Source of the DNA: Scolanthus callimorphus
Lineage: Eukaryota; Cnidaria; Anthozoa; Actiniaria; Edwardsiidae
Direction of reading: 5' to 3'
Assembly: GCA_033964015.1 (NCBI GenBank)
Contig: CM066914.1
Span: 18,325,023 to 18,389,022, forward strand
DNA length: 64,000 nucleotides
Shown one piece after another: positions 38,601-46,414 of this stretch. Below the pieces are notes generated by a model. It was given only the letters and a program-made list of their open reading frames with translations. It did not search any database and was not told where the DNA came from. Every line of letters begins with the position of its first letter. Position 1 is the first letter of the stretch. Made by a program: the position numbers and the translations under genes.

Positions 38601-40549
38601 CGCCTTATCTCGCCTTTCAATTGGACCATTTTCCCCTTATCTCGCCTTATCTCGCCTTTCAATTGGACCATTTTCCCCTTATCTCGCCTTATCTCGCCTT
38701 TCAATTGGACCATTTCCCCTTATCTCGCCTTTCAATTGGACAATTTCCCCCTTATCTCGCCTTATCTCGCCTTTCAATTGGACCATTTTCCCCTTATCTC
38801 GCCTTATCTCGCCTTTTCCCCTTATCTCGCCTTTCAATTGGACCATTTCCCCCTTATTTCGCCTTATCTCGCCTTTCAATTGGACCATTTTCCCCTTATC
38901 TCGCCTTTCAATTGGACCATTTTCCCCTTATCTCGCCTTTCAATTGGACCATTTCCCCTTATCTCGCCTTATCTCGCCTTATCTCGCCTTTCAATTGGAC
39001 CATTTTCCCCTTATCTCGCCTTATCTCGCCTTTCAATTGGACCATTTTCCCCTTATCTTGCCTTATCTCGCCTTTCAATTGGACCATTTTCCCCTTATCT
39101 CGCCTTTCAATTGGACCATTTTCCCCTTATCTCGCCTTATCTCGCCTTATCTCGCATAAACTCGCGGCGAGATGTCCCAGAGTAGGTCTCTAAACGTTGA
39201 GAATAAACCGCCCATAATGCCTGTTTTTTGTGTGTGAACCTTAACTGTTAATCTTATTCTATGCTACTATCGCATTGTTTTCCATGTTTAGAGCCGATTT
39301 TACGATTTCACTGTCGTTAACCGAACGCGAAATGATAAATACACCAATTCTGAACAAAACGTATAGGAGTAAACGGAAAGTAAGTGCGACTTACATACGA
39401 CGCTGATCTGGAATCCATTCTAAACAACCAAAGGTATTGAGAATTAGGGTTATGCATCATGCTTGGTGTGATGCTACACTGTGAATTATAGAATGCAACA
39501 ATCATTGAAAATTCGTAATCTCATGTCCAGTAGGTAGCGTATTAGTATAAACCACTGCAAAACATGTATCCCTCAGAGAAACCCTGGCTGGGCAAACTGC
39601 CTGATTGTTGTTCTTGTTTGTCGCACAGTCGACTGTCCTATAGGGGAATTTTTTGACAATACAACAAGGAAATGCAGCAAGTGTCCGGTGGGCCAGTACC
39701 AGGACGAAGTCGGACACAACTCGTGTAAATCATGTCCAAAGGGAAGACTGTCAGTTGAACCAGGCGCTCGTAATGTCACTCAGTGTTATGGTAGGTATTG
39801 TTGGCTGACACCATCTGGCCGTTTTTATCTGGTTGAGCGCCTCAATACTTTTTTAATTACCTATACGCTGAAGTTGCTATGATCCGTGGAAGCTAATAGA
39901 AGTTTATGGTTTACCAAAGAGAGAGTCCAAACGGAGCGCGTTGTAAACAACTCTTTAAGACTGTGTATTACGACTTTTCTAAAAAGCTGAAACGTGTGTG
40001 GTCAACAAACGTCCACATAAAACGATTCCGATAAATTGAAGCGCGACGAAAATTATTTACCGCAAACATCCGATACCCGATGTTTTTCACAATATTTTGG
40101 GCCCTAGAAACTACGAGTAAATAGAAAGGTCTCGGAATAAGCTGATGTACTAAGATTACGCAGACGATTTTATGTTAATTTGAAGTCACGAATTTTGAGA
40201 ATAAAAACAAATCGTAAAACATTAAAAATGCAATTTCAAAAATAAAGGTTTTTGGTCCGATTGTCCGAGATGTTTCAAGAAACTAACCTCTTGGTATATC
40301 AGCCGCCCGCCACCCACCCCTTCCCTCTTACAAAATCCTGCTGACACCTACTTGTTTTTTTTCCTTTCCTTCCCAGACACATGCGAGCCCGGTGAGCACA
40401 GCCACATGGGTGAAGGAGGAGCTGTCACGTGCATGGCCTGTCCAATAGGAAGCTACCAGCCCCAGGCCCTCTCCAAATCATGTCTGAAATGCCCGGATGG
40501 GAAAACTACCCAACGTGTTGGTGCTGCGACGCTGAGTGACTGCAAATAG
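26610..40549 (+). CDS. Secreted TSP1-like/sushi/HYR/GCC2-GCC3 protein, 13 exons
   Basis: Exons: 26610-26874, 30358-30475, 30769-30842, 32012-32215, 33262-33459, 33988-34239, 34755-34994, 35841-36085, 36362-36575, 36683-36800, 37298-37460, 39629-39790, 40377-40549; about 808 residues if the exon 8 frame is corrected by one base. Residues 1-21 are a signal peptide. Then come three TSP1-like modules (to about 215, with WRNDW, WSGW and WTAW motifs suited to C-mannosylation), a sushi/CCP module, two HYR modules, a second sushi, an unassigned region of about 165 residues, and two GCC2/GCC3 (ephrin-receptor-like) modules. Most module exons are phase 1-1, the classic shuffling phase, and all neighbouring phases agree except across exon 8. 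Sushi, HYR and GCC2/GCC3 together occur in SVEP1-type extracellular adhesion or complement-like proteins, so a role in matrix, adhesion or innate recognition is inferred. No membrane anchor is seen. Confidence 0.8.
27040..27414. mobile_element. Double-hairpin MITE, family D, copy 1
   Basis: Hairpin 1 (GAATAGTCACC...GGTGACTATTC) leads to the junction CTAATTGTTTTAGTATAA, then hairpin 2 with ends TTTTAGTATAATTACTCAAG and CTTGGCTAATTATATTAAAA. Near its 3' end it has 'ctaatcagcgcgcgg', a variant of the CCAATCAG motif. Lies in intron 1. Confidence 0.7.
27835..28226. mobile_element. Double-hairpin MITE, family B, copy 1
   Basis: Hairpin 1: CAATTATTGGATGAGG and TTTTTGTGATTT return inverted as AAATCACAAAAACCGAATTC and AATAATTG. 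The junction is AATAATTGTTTTATTATA. Hairpin 2 has ends ATTATACATTG and CAATGTATAATAAT and carries CCAATCAG at 28181. Confidence 0.85.
28230..29035. other. Intron 1 sequence without recognised features
   Basis: No exon or repeat boundary could be supported between MITE copies. Confidence 0.4.
29038..29335. mobile_element. Double-hairpin MITE, family C, copy 1
   Basis: Hairpin 1 ends AACAATTATTCCTCGAG and GAGAGGAATAATTGTT, with 'tgggctattgactcagag' on its right arm complementary to 'ctctgagtcaatagccca' on the left. The junction is AATTGTTTTAGT. Hairpin 2 ends CCACTAGTGTGATTTGACTAA and contains the palindrome CTACTAGTAGGCTATAA/TTATAGCCTACTAGTAG. CCAATCAG is at 29287. Lies in intron 1. Confidence 0.9.
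29340..29995. other. Intron 1 sequence without recognised features
   Basis: Nothing supported apart from general AT richness. Confidence 0.4.
30002..30340. mobile_element. Double-hairpin MITE, family B, copy 2
   Basis: Same blocks as the copy at 27835 (gtggaatcaggcgaggccgt; gcgcgcgtagaatcaagaatc; caatgtataataatat) with a shortened hairpin 1. CCAATCAG at 30305. It ends about 20 bases upstream of exon 2. Confidence 0.85.
30358..30475 (+). CDS. Exon 2: start of TSP1-like module 2
   Basis: Acceptor ttctgattcacag; encodes SCRNAHYCPLSQWSGWSGG and continues to a CGRQSRKR motif, the TSP1 start with WSGW. Phase 1 in, phase 2 out (ATCAG|GTACAC). Too short for simple ORF searches. Confidence 0.8.
30769..30842 (+). 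CDS. Exon 3: end of TSP1-like module 2
   Basis: Acceptor tattttttcag; encodes YLVQSNCNGVKSSC, matching the DNCNGV-x-x-x-SC pattern that closes module 3. Donor GTAAGT, phase 1 out. The join to exon 2 restores an arginine codon. Confidence 0.75.
30918..31328. repeat. 41-bp minisatellite in intron 3
   Basis: About ten tandem units of 41 bp containing CTTGTCGAGTT, CAGGCCTTGTGC and AAACTCGAAATACATTG. Because 41 is not a multiple of three and no stop arises, three plus-strand frames stay open across the array (182-, 151- and 96-residue ORFs). Each unit contains CTCGA and TCGAG, able to pair. It lies between splice sites of exons 3 and 4 and is not taken as coding. Confidence 0.9.
31799..31952. mobile_element. 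Small fold-back repeat
   Basis: AGCGGGTTCCCTGTGGTAG occurs twice in direct orientation (from 31799 and 31931) with an inverted version between them (CTACCTTATCACAGGAATCC). Confidence 0.6.
32012..32215 (+). CDS. Exon 4: TSP1-like module 3
   Basis: Acceptor ttctgactag; encodes ACRYASCTLQSWTAWTDLSS and, near the end, DNCNGVNPQSCP. Donor GTATGT, phase 1-1. The last basic/acidic residues form a linker to the sushi module. Confidence 0.8.
32491..32914. mobile_element. Family D MITE, copy 2, split by a family C insertion
   Basis: The left part (TTTTAGTATACTCAAGCG, CTGATTGG at 32519) and right part (cgccgatatttacg...cgactaattgtt) match family D at 27040-27414 in opposite orientation. A complete family C copy (32566-32858) sits between them, so C inserted after D. 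Confidence 0.7.
32566..32858. mobile_element. Double-hairpin MITE, family C, copy 2 (nested)
   Basis: Starts AACAATTATTCCTCGAG and ends TGTGATTTGACTAA; nearly the same as the copy at 29038 along its whole length, implying recent activity. CCAATCAG at 32810. Nested within a family D copy in intron 4. Confidence 0.9.
33262..33459 (+). CDS. Exon 5: sushi (CCP) module 1
   Basis: Acceptor ttatccttcag. Opens with VITCPRLPAIPHGGW and ends C-x-ATGQW-T-x-x-W-N-x-YC, the sushi consensus, with an extra cysteine pair (DDC...IC). Phase 1-1. Confidence 0.85.
33501..33656. mobile_element. Short fold-back repeat with G/C tract
   Basis: AGTGGCGGATCCAGG on the left returns as CCCTAGATCCGCCC on the right; the loop holds a run of about 20 G next to 'ttgcaacccccacaaccc'. 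A widespread type of short fold-back in animal genomes. Intron 5. Confidence 0.65.
33988..34239 (+). CDS. Exon 6: HYR module 1
   Basis: Encodes DVRPPTLTCPNSLVL, then P-x-x-V-T-S-D-N-S-G-E-A-P and VRYTARDKTGNEAACNFHIT, the hyalin-repeat pattern ending in Y-T-A-x-D-x-x-G-N-x-A-x-C. Phase 1-1, donor GTAGGA. Confidence 0.9.
34471..34497. repeat. Poly-G tract in intron 6
   Basis: A run of about 15 G followed by AGGG. One of at least six long G or C runs in the window. Confidence 0.8.
34755..34994 (+). CDS. Exon 7: HYR module 2
   Basis: Acceptor ccttttttctag. Encodes RPKVTKCPSDISVSTEKDQV and ends VTYTAYDRARNNATCEFFVV; the G-N of the usual HYR ending is replaced by R-N-N. Phase 1-1, donor GTAAGT. 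Confidence 0.9.
35000..35460. repeat. Degenerate minisatellite in intron 7
   Basis: Repeats of a loose unit reading like GTCGATGTGCCCGGTTAG + GCAGTTG, with early units 'gttagcgcac' and 'gcggttagcg'. Spacing is irregular (about 25-50 bp), so the array is old. Confidence 0.6.
35841..36085 (+). CDS. Exon 8: sushi module 2 with apparent frameshift
   Basis: Acceptor tctcccaatag. Starts VKCPLFDPPQFGVRAC and reaches C-P-S-D-G-T-W in frame, then meets TGA at 36048. The expected sushi ending R-P-W-P-D-C is present at about 36065-36083 in another frame and is followed by a good donor (C|GTAAGA). The exon is 245 nt, one base short of the length that would keep phase 1-1. The next exon is only open in phase 1, so either a base is missing in the assembly, or this allele is broken, or splicing differs here. 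The part between TW and WPDC is also longer than in normal sushi modules. Confidence 0.6.
36179..36270 (+). pseudogene. Partial copy of exon 8 end and following intron
   Basis: 'aaaaagtgaatag' through 'gccggactgtcaacgtaag' and 'acatactattgatgcgg' repeats 36042-36139 ('gaaagtgaatag', 'gccggactgtgcacgtaag', 'acatactattgatacgg') with about 20 bases missing. It includes a second donor-like cgtaag. It lies between exon 8 and exon 9. Confidence 0.75.
36362..36575 (+). CDS. Exon 9: unassigned region, part 1
   Basis: Acceptor ttttctcctcaag; encodes a stretch with TFYTGTC, CQTSAGMDCVVENV and VYCGS, containing five cysteines. Phase 1 in, phase 2 out (GTGAGT). It resembles the region before GCC2/GCC3 modules in SVEP1-type proteins only in position. 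Confidence 0.75.
36683..36800 (+). CDS. Exon 10: unassigned region, part 2
   Basis: Acceptor gttttccag; encodes a charged, lysine-rich, probably helical segment (ERTIKFEFVMKDMK and EAAKLEKMKK). Phase 2 in, phase 0 out. Confidence 0.7.
37298..37460 (+). CDS. Exon 11: unassigned region, part 3
   Basis: Acceptor ctttcacag; encodes DMLEVEDWIRKNFP, then a segment ending TTPFC and NGLC. Phase 0 in, phase 1 out (GTGAGT). Confidence 0.75.
37525..37969. mobile_element. 'CCCTAAAAGATACC' element flanked by 9-10-bp direct repeat
   Basis: A G tract, 'ggactcccatatttttt' and 'gatgagtcgtcgg' open the element; several CCCTAAAAGATACC motifs fill it; 'caacgatcatccccc' and a C tract close it. The direct repeat CATTTACCCC (37515-37524 and 37970-37979) looks like a target duplication of Mutator-like length. 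No ORF for a transposase. Intron 11. Confidence 0.65.
38196..39186. mobile_element. Fold-back element with internal minisatellite
   Basis: CCTACTCTGG (38196) returns as CCAGAGTAGG (39186); the arms match for about 50 bases with small gaps (GCGAGTTTA against TAAACTCGC; GGCGAGATAAGG against CCTTATCTCGCC). The body is an array of 19 units of CCTTTCAATTGGACCATTTT plus one to three CCTTATCTCG decamers (32, 42 or 52 bp). One unit in the left arm (about 38246-38285) is inverted relative to the array. All three plus frames are open across it, which explains 232-285-residue ORFs of P/L/S/I/F repeats; these are not genes. Intron 11. Confidence 0.85.
39629..39790 (+). CDS. Exon 12: GCC2/GCC3 module 1
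   Basis: Acceptor tttgtcgcacag; encodes VDCPIGEFFDNTTRKCSKCP, then GQYQDEVG-x-x-SCKSCP, the ephrin-receptor-like cysteine pattern. Phase 1-1, donor GTAGGT. Confidence 0.9.
40377..40549 (+). CDS. Exon 13: GCC2/GCC3 module 2 and stop
   Basis: Acceptor tttccttcccag; encodes DTCEPGEHSHMGEGGAVTC, CPIGSYQPQALSKSCLKCP and ends DCK before TAG. No transmembrane segment follows, so the protein is probably secreted. Confidence 0.9.
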
Positions 40550-40734
40550 AATTCACGAATAATGTAACAGCCTGCGTACAAAGCGTTCTTGTAGCGTCTT
40601 AAGGCAGAGAAACTAGGAAGGACACGGCGATCGAGTTTTTGGCGCGAAAAACGTCCCCTTTTTACTCACTCAAATTTTCCGCGCGACCACAATCTCGCTC
40701 GACGAGTTCTCTCTGACGTTGTTCCGGTCCTCTT

Positions 40735-40975
40735 AGTCGGTCATTGTATAGTTTTTGTCGTCTGACGATTTGTTCGTCTTTTGTACGTCTAGTGTGAATT
40801 TAGGTCGGACTTAGTCGATTTGTTCATGTTCGTCTATGAAATCGTCTTCCTAGACGGCCAAACAGACGAAAAAACTTAGACGATTTTTTCGTCTGAAATT
40901 TGTTCGTCCCGTTTTCACATCAGACGATTTGTTCGTCTTGATATGATTGTCCGTCCAGGCGATTTGTTCGCCAAA
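40735..40975. repeat. Cluster of GACGATTTGTTCGTC hairpin motifs
   Basis: At least five spaced variants of GACGAttTgTTCGTC, each an imperfect palindrome, occur between 40758 and 40970 together with tgttcgtc/agacga half-motifs. The block lies about 200 bases past the secreted-protein gene stop codon. Confidence 0.65.
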
Positions 40976-42050
40976 TTATTCAATGTTAAGGGTGCCCTAG
41001 CTAGAATACCGGACAAAAGTCTGGATACATTGACCTCTTATTTTTCGTCAATTTCAGCACTCGTCCACTCTCCCTCCCTGCTCCTCCCTTTACAATGTTG
41101 TTTGGGACTGTCAAAACGTACTCTAACCCCGATGACTTCAACATTGTGAATGGGGGCAGGGGAGGAGGGATTTTTTTAAAAGGGTATTTTAGCCGAAAGT
41201 CTCAAAAACTTTCCTGACTTTGTTTGCCGAGTTTCTCTGCTCTAAATCTCCATGGGAACGTTTGCTATATATACAGGCTAAGAATATAACCAAAACTCAG
41301 TACATGTCTTAGAAGCTACGCATGTGATACTGCTATTCGCAAAGGTACAGAAGCGCATTAAAGGAAGTTATAAAGCATTGTTTTGCATGAGTACCAATCA
41401 TTGTGTTATAGTATGTGAACCAGTCGGGCGGGCAGCTGGGGCCCGCTTGCCATGGTTCCTCGGGTGCGCTTGGTCGAGCGGCCTATAAGCGCTCCGATAC
41501 TTAACCCTACCTAACTCGCTTAGTTTTAGAATGTGTGTATACGAGCGACTTGCATTTCTCGAATCGGAAGAAAAATACAATGTATTTCAGGAGCGAATTT
41601 AAAAAAAGAGGAGAATGGAAAAGGCAAGGGAGAACCTAAAGGTATAACGTCACGGCTCAGGCTCCGAGTAAACAGTTTCCTTATCTGTCTGATTGAATTT
41701 TGTAATTAAAAAATAGACATGTCAGGAATACAGGGAGCCTTACTGATGCAAATCAACTGAAGCCTTTGTGTAACTTCGACTGACGCACTGAAAGGTTTAT
41801 TCGCATTTTTAAATTGATTTATAGGCCTGGTATTTACTTTTACTTTTCGTTTTCTGATTGTCTTGGAAAAATTCAGACCAGGTTGAACAAGGTTGGTGGC
41901 AGGACATGATGTCCTTTACAAATCCCACCACTTCCGCAGATAATTCAATATACAAATAGCAAGCTTGGTACGAATAGAGGACTGGATGTAAAAAAAAAAA
42001 AAAAAACACGGAATACCTAAGAGCCGATTAATTATTCCTTAAAACGCGAT
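40976..42050. other. Intergenic, no gene supported
   Basis: Separates the secreted-protein gene from the intronless ORF. An A17-type run lies near 41990-42006. Confidence 0.45.
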
Positions 42051-42056
42051 TCAAAC

Positions 42057-42063
42057 TATAAAA
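42057..42063 (+). promoter_or_regulatory. Possible TATA box of the 42.2 kb ORF
   Basis: TATAAAA about 185 bases upstream of the ATG at 42241; it would give a 5' UTR of roughly 150 nt. Position is plausible but untested. Confidence 0.35.
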
Positions 42064-42240
42064 CAGTGTCCTTACTGGAATGACTGGCTGCTGACTTTTC
42101 TTCATTAGTTCGAACTGACGTCATCGCATACGGGAATTCGGGCGGCGTCCTTTGTGAAAAAGCGGTGCTAGTTAACTCGAGGAAAAATATTTTATTTCGC
42201 GGCAAAAGTACTAAGTCCTTCATATATTTTGCCAGAAAAA

Positions 42241-43386
42241 ATGAGTTCATCCTCGAAGGGCGTTCAAACGGACAAGCCTGCAAGGAGATTAGACTCTGTT
42301 CAGAATGAGCTCCATGCTTTTACTCAAAACGCTATAAGCGTAGAGAACAGCATCTACGCGAAAACGCTGTCCGTCAAGAAAACAAACCAGATAGCCAACG
42401 ACGAAACAGTCAGGTCGGTCAGCGAAAGAACCAAATTCCCTAAACATGATGAAACAGTGGATACATCGGTCGGTACGAGCGATGGACTCGATGGTCTACC
42501 AATTATTAGCCGAGTGTACTATACCGCCGATGTAAATGCCGACAACCCGATTACAAGCCAAAAAGTGGTGCTCGAATCGACGGATGGGAGGGCAGATAAG
42601 AGGGAAGAGTTGCATAAGAGGGTGAGCAAGAAAATGGTTGTGGTTTTCCTGAAAGACAAGCAGGGTATTAAAGAGAGGAAGATCGGCGATGAAGGACGTG
42701 GAGCGAGTAACGATGGCGCTTGTAATAAAGTGGTTAAAGAAGAGAAGAAGAACAGTCCACATGAGGAGAGATCTTTTACAGAAAGAGCAAGGTCCCAGGA
42801 CAACGAACATGCCAAATCGAGATCCCGGAAGAAGGAGAAACGGTTTTCTGACACGGTTTCATGTGCCAGTCCAAGATCAGATAATATCAAGACGGGAGCC
42901 GAAAAGGGGAACACGAAAGATAAAGAGGGACCTTCACTCAAGCTCAAGCTTCAAAATCAGCCAAATGTCCCCTCGCCATCGATTTCGTTTGCTGGACGTC
43001 GAGACGAGATACCTTCAATCCAAGAGAGCCTTCCTTCTGGAGCCGCAACAAGGAATCACCCGCAATTTTCACTCGACAGCCTTCTAACGCCACTAGCCTC
43101 CCCATCCTACTCATTTCTGGACGACATCTACTCCCCCCTGAACGCCACCGCCTTACTACCCGCTCCCATACCGTGGTATCAAACGGTCACGTGGTCTGGT
43201 CAGCGGCCGTACCATCCAGATGCAGCAAGTTTAAGGGAACCTCTTGTTGATCCATTGCGCATGCGTGGTTATGATGCTGGTTTAATGCAATCACCTCGTT
43301 TTACGCATGCGCACGGAGGACGATTTGGAGACGCTAGTCTTTCAGGTTCGGACGACTCACCGTTGAATAGATTTAACCGATCTTAA
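42241..43386 (+). CDS. Intronless ORF, disordered protein of unknown function
   Basis: A 381-residue protein from ATG 42241; the frame is open 12 bases upstream only through TTG. I do not recognise it. The sequence is rich in K, E, S, R and P and looks mostly disordered, with no signal peptide or membrane segment. A short ordered-looking stretch, KKMVVVFLKDKQGIKERKIG, lies near residues 130-149; the C-terminal third is S/P-rich with aromatic residues (LLTPLASPSYSFLDDIYSPL). The middle has a basic cluster SRSRKKEKRFSD that could be a nuclear signal. Length, normal codon mix and an ATG in good position support a real gene; it could also be the large last exon of a spliced gene. Confidence 0.65.
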   Translation: MSSSSKGVQTDKPARRLDSVQNELHAFTQNAISVENSIYAKTLSVKKTNQIANDETVRSVSERTKFPKHDETVDTSVGTSDGLDGLPIISRVYYTADVNADNPITSQKVVLESTDGRADKREELHKRVSKKMVVVFLKDKQGIKERKIGDEGRGASNDGACNKVVKEEKKNSPHEERSFTERARSQDNEHAKSRSRKKEKRFSDTVSCASPRSDNIKTGAEKGNTKDKEGPSLKLKLQNQPNVPSPSISFAGRRDEIPSIQESLPSGAATRNHPQFSLDSLLTPLASPSYSFLDDIYSPLNATALLPAPIPWYQTVTWSGQRPYHPDAASLREPLVDPLRMRGYDAGLMQSPRFTHAHGGRFGDASLSGSDDSPLNRFNRS

Positions 43387-43389
43387 AGT

Positions 43390-46040
43390 TAAGGTGATTA
43401 ACTTGTTCTAGCTGTAATTAACGCGGGCCTTTGTACTGGACAAGCAACAACAAGGAGCCCCTCGAGCAGCAGTAGCAGGTAAAACAGATAGAGTGAATTT
43501 AGAGTCAGTTTAAGGGGAATGTCGCGATTTCAAGGTTATTTTAGTGACCTTAAATGCAGTTCAGTTCACAAGAAATAAGCAAAATAACCGTCTTGGTTTG
43601 TTAAGTAAACTTTCAACTGCCAGATAAGTACAAATTTGGAGTATTTTTTGGTTTCTTATCGAGCGGATGGAAAGGGATTGCGAATTGCCCTTTTCGATTT
43701 GAAATTCTAGGTGTGGATTGGGCCACCTTGGTTTGAACGAACTGATTTTCGTGTTCAATGATTTTCGTGTTCCGCTCCGCCGGGACCGATATGAAAGCCC
43801 ACTCTGTCTCAGCATGCTCGACCAAAACATATTTGCCACATAGTCCAACTACGTAGACAACCACATACAGGCGAGAGCTCGAGAGAATATCGCGTCCAAC
43901 CTACGTAGACAACCATACTCAGTAATCGAACGTCGGTAAATGATATCTCTGTCAACTGAATAGAATGTGCAATTTGGTTCGTTCAACGAATTTTCTGTAT
44001 TTTTTAGATCTTGAACCTCTAATGAATATAATGAATGAGGGGTTTATGAGATAAGCCCAGCCAGTGGTGTAGCCAGAGAACATGCTTTTAGTTTAGGCTA
44101 ATATCTGAATATAGACAATCTACTTTGTATTAAGACGTTTTCTCCTAAAATCATAGAGATAGCTTCGCCCAGTTCGCCAGTGACAGCATATGAAACGAAA
44201 ACCATTCAACCTATTTTGTTCTTGAAAATAAAAAATTTAAAACTTTCTAAAGCCTTGATGACATTAAGGTAGCTAGACCCCTCGGCAGTTTCGGCAAAAC
44301 TTTGTTTTTACCGTGAAAGCTCGATCATTCAAGCAAAAAAACATTACAACAACAGCATTTTCCAACCAATCAAAATAAGTTATCAGCCTTCGCTAACGGT
44401 TGCCCCACTCTATATCAACGACCTACACCATGATTGGCAATCAGCTTGGCAGGTGCGGGATGATGAACTCGATGTAGAATGAATGAATGAATTCTAGACA
44501 GGGAATTGGAATACTGAACAGCGTGCAGAGCTACACGTCTCGTTGGATTTCCGAATCAGTGATTTTGCTGTTTAACATAGCGAAGCAGAAGTCACGAACT
44601 GCATAGGATAAATACCAGTGCATTCCATGCAGCGTTTCGAAATTCAGATGAGTGCGAAACCTTGACATTGAGAACACAACCGCAAGAGGTGCTAGCTAGA
44701 GAGTATCAATCTATCAGTCAGACAATTAAACATCTTTATTTAAACACGATTGTCTCAATCATTAAAATACTCTTCCTAAGAGCCATTTATAATATATGTA
44801 CATTTCACATCTAAATATAATAACAATACAATACGTAAAAACGTCCATAGAAGCAACTGCCCTAGTTCCATATAGATGAATCAGTAGAAAAGCGTAGAGA
44901 ATTTTCAAAACGCGGTCGTTGTTACCTAAGCATTTTCTCAAATTTTGACAGCCCGCTGAGAAATTAATCAGTCACGCTGTAGTAGTGTTTATGTTTAATA
45001 TTATATTCTAGTAAACGTTCAAAAATATAAACGAATAACACGTTAAAGTAAATAATGATTGAATCCTTTCCTTTATATCTATTACAGAGTATCTACTGAA
45101 CGGGCTGCCACAAAAGATGGAAAGTGCTAAGAGTGTTTCGAGTATGGGAGAAAGTACTAAAATAATTCCACCCTATTTAAAAGCCCAAATAACATATTTG
45201 TGTACTAAATTCGACGGCTTCCTTGAACAAAATTATTTTCGCATCTTCGAGAAAACGAAACGTGAAAGTATTTGAACACTGACGCATCTATGGAATTGCC
45301 TCCTGCTATAGACTATTGCAAATGTTCCATCTTTTGTCCTTCTATTTACCAGACATAGTCAGCTCCCCGCTGGGATTTGAGCAAGATCTTATTGAGAAAC
45401 ATAAAGAACAACGTATATCTGATTATTCAAAAGACGTAATAAACATGACTGTTCTGTCGATTGAGTAATTGAGTACATGTTATATACGATGGGTTATCAG
45501 TGTCATGTAAGTCCTGAGATGGATTGCTTGGTGGAAAGAGCCGCCGGTTTATTTGCCTTCTCCACCCAAGAGTGTAGGTAAATATGGTTGTAATATCGAT
45601 ATAATACGCTTTCCACCACATAAGGACCAAGATATACGTATTTAGTTTATCTTATTTATCTACTCGCCTACGGCTCGTAAGTTTCAAACTTATTTCTCGT
45701 GTTTTTCCAGTATCCCAAGTGCGTTTATCACATTATCTGCCGTGCGTTTATGTGAGAATGCACAGCTCTCAACCAATCAGAGCGCGCGTACTATCTTAGC
45801 TATTTTATATATCAGGGTATAACATTCTTATATTCTGAGAGAAAACGCTCAATGAGAGAACAAAAACAATTCTATCGTAACAAACAAATGAGAGGCTGTG
45901 GTATTTTCTCTCATGGCGGCATTCAAGCTTCTTCTATTATAAAATCAGTTGATACGAACGTTGAGCTATAGAGATTTGGTTAACAAGTATACACCCCCAG
46001 CACTATTTGAATTACAATATTCACAGGCAGACAGCAGTAG
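43390..46040. other. Intergenic, no gene supported
   Basis: AT-rich. Near 45770 there is CCAATCAGAGCGCGCG, the motif shared with the MITEs, in a stretch that may be a solo MITE end (from about 45640). Confidence 0.4.
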
Positions 46041-46043
46041 CTA

Positions 46044-46413
46044 CCTGGGGGGGGGGGGGCTCCCATATTTTTGGGGCGGGGGTGCTCGTCGTACTTTTTA
46101 GGGTTTAAAATCAGGCCTCTGGTACCTTTTAGGGGTAAAATTCGAAAACTTGCAATTTTTTCTAGATAGGTACCTTTTAGAGGTCCGTTCTAGAAAATCA
46201 AGCAAATCACACTTGTTGGTATCCTGAATTTCAGACGTATTTTCCTCGTAAAAAATACGAGATAAACTTACGAGGGAAAATACGTCTTGTTGGTACCTTT
46301 TAGGGGTCAAAATCAACTAAGCGACGCCATTTTAGGTACCTTTTAGGGGTAAAATCGAAAGTTCCCGACGAGCACCCCCGTCCCAAAAATATTGGAGTCC
46401 CCCTCCCGGGCCT
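46044..46413. mobile_element. 'TACCTTTTAGGGG' element with ~40-bp inverted ends
   Basis: The left end (G tract, CTCCCATATTTTTGGGGCGG, GGGTGCTCGTCG) returns inverted on the right as CGACGAGCACCCCCG and CCAAAAATATTGGAGTCCCC. GGTACCTTTTAGGGGT occurs several times inside. A smaller inner palindrome (gacgtattttcctcg/cgagggaaaatacgtc) is centred near 46255. Opposite orientation to the 37.5 kb copy. Confidence 0.8.
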
Positions 46414-46414
46414 A

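Noticed and set aside
38302..39193. Three long overlapping plus-strand ORFs of 232-285 residues
   Set aside because: They are the three frames of the CCTTATCTCG minisatellite; composition is purely repeat-driven and the region lies in an intron.
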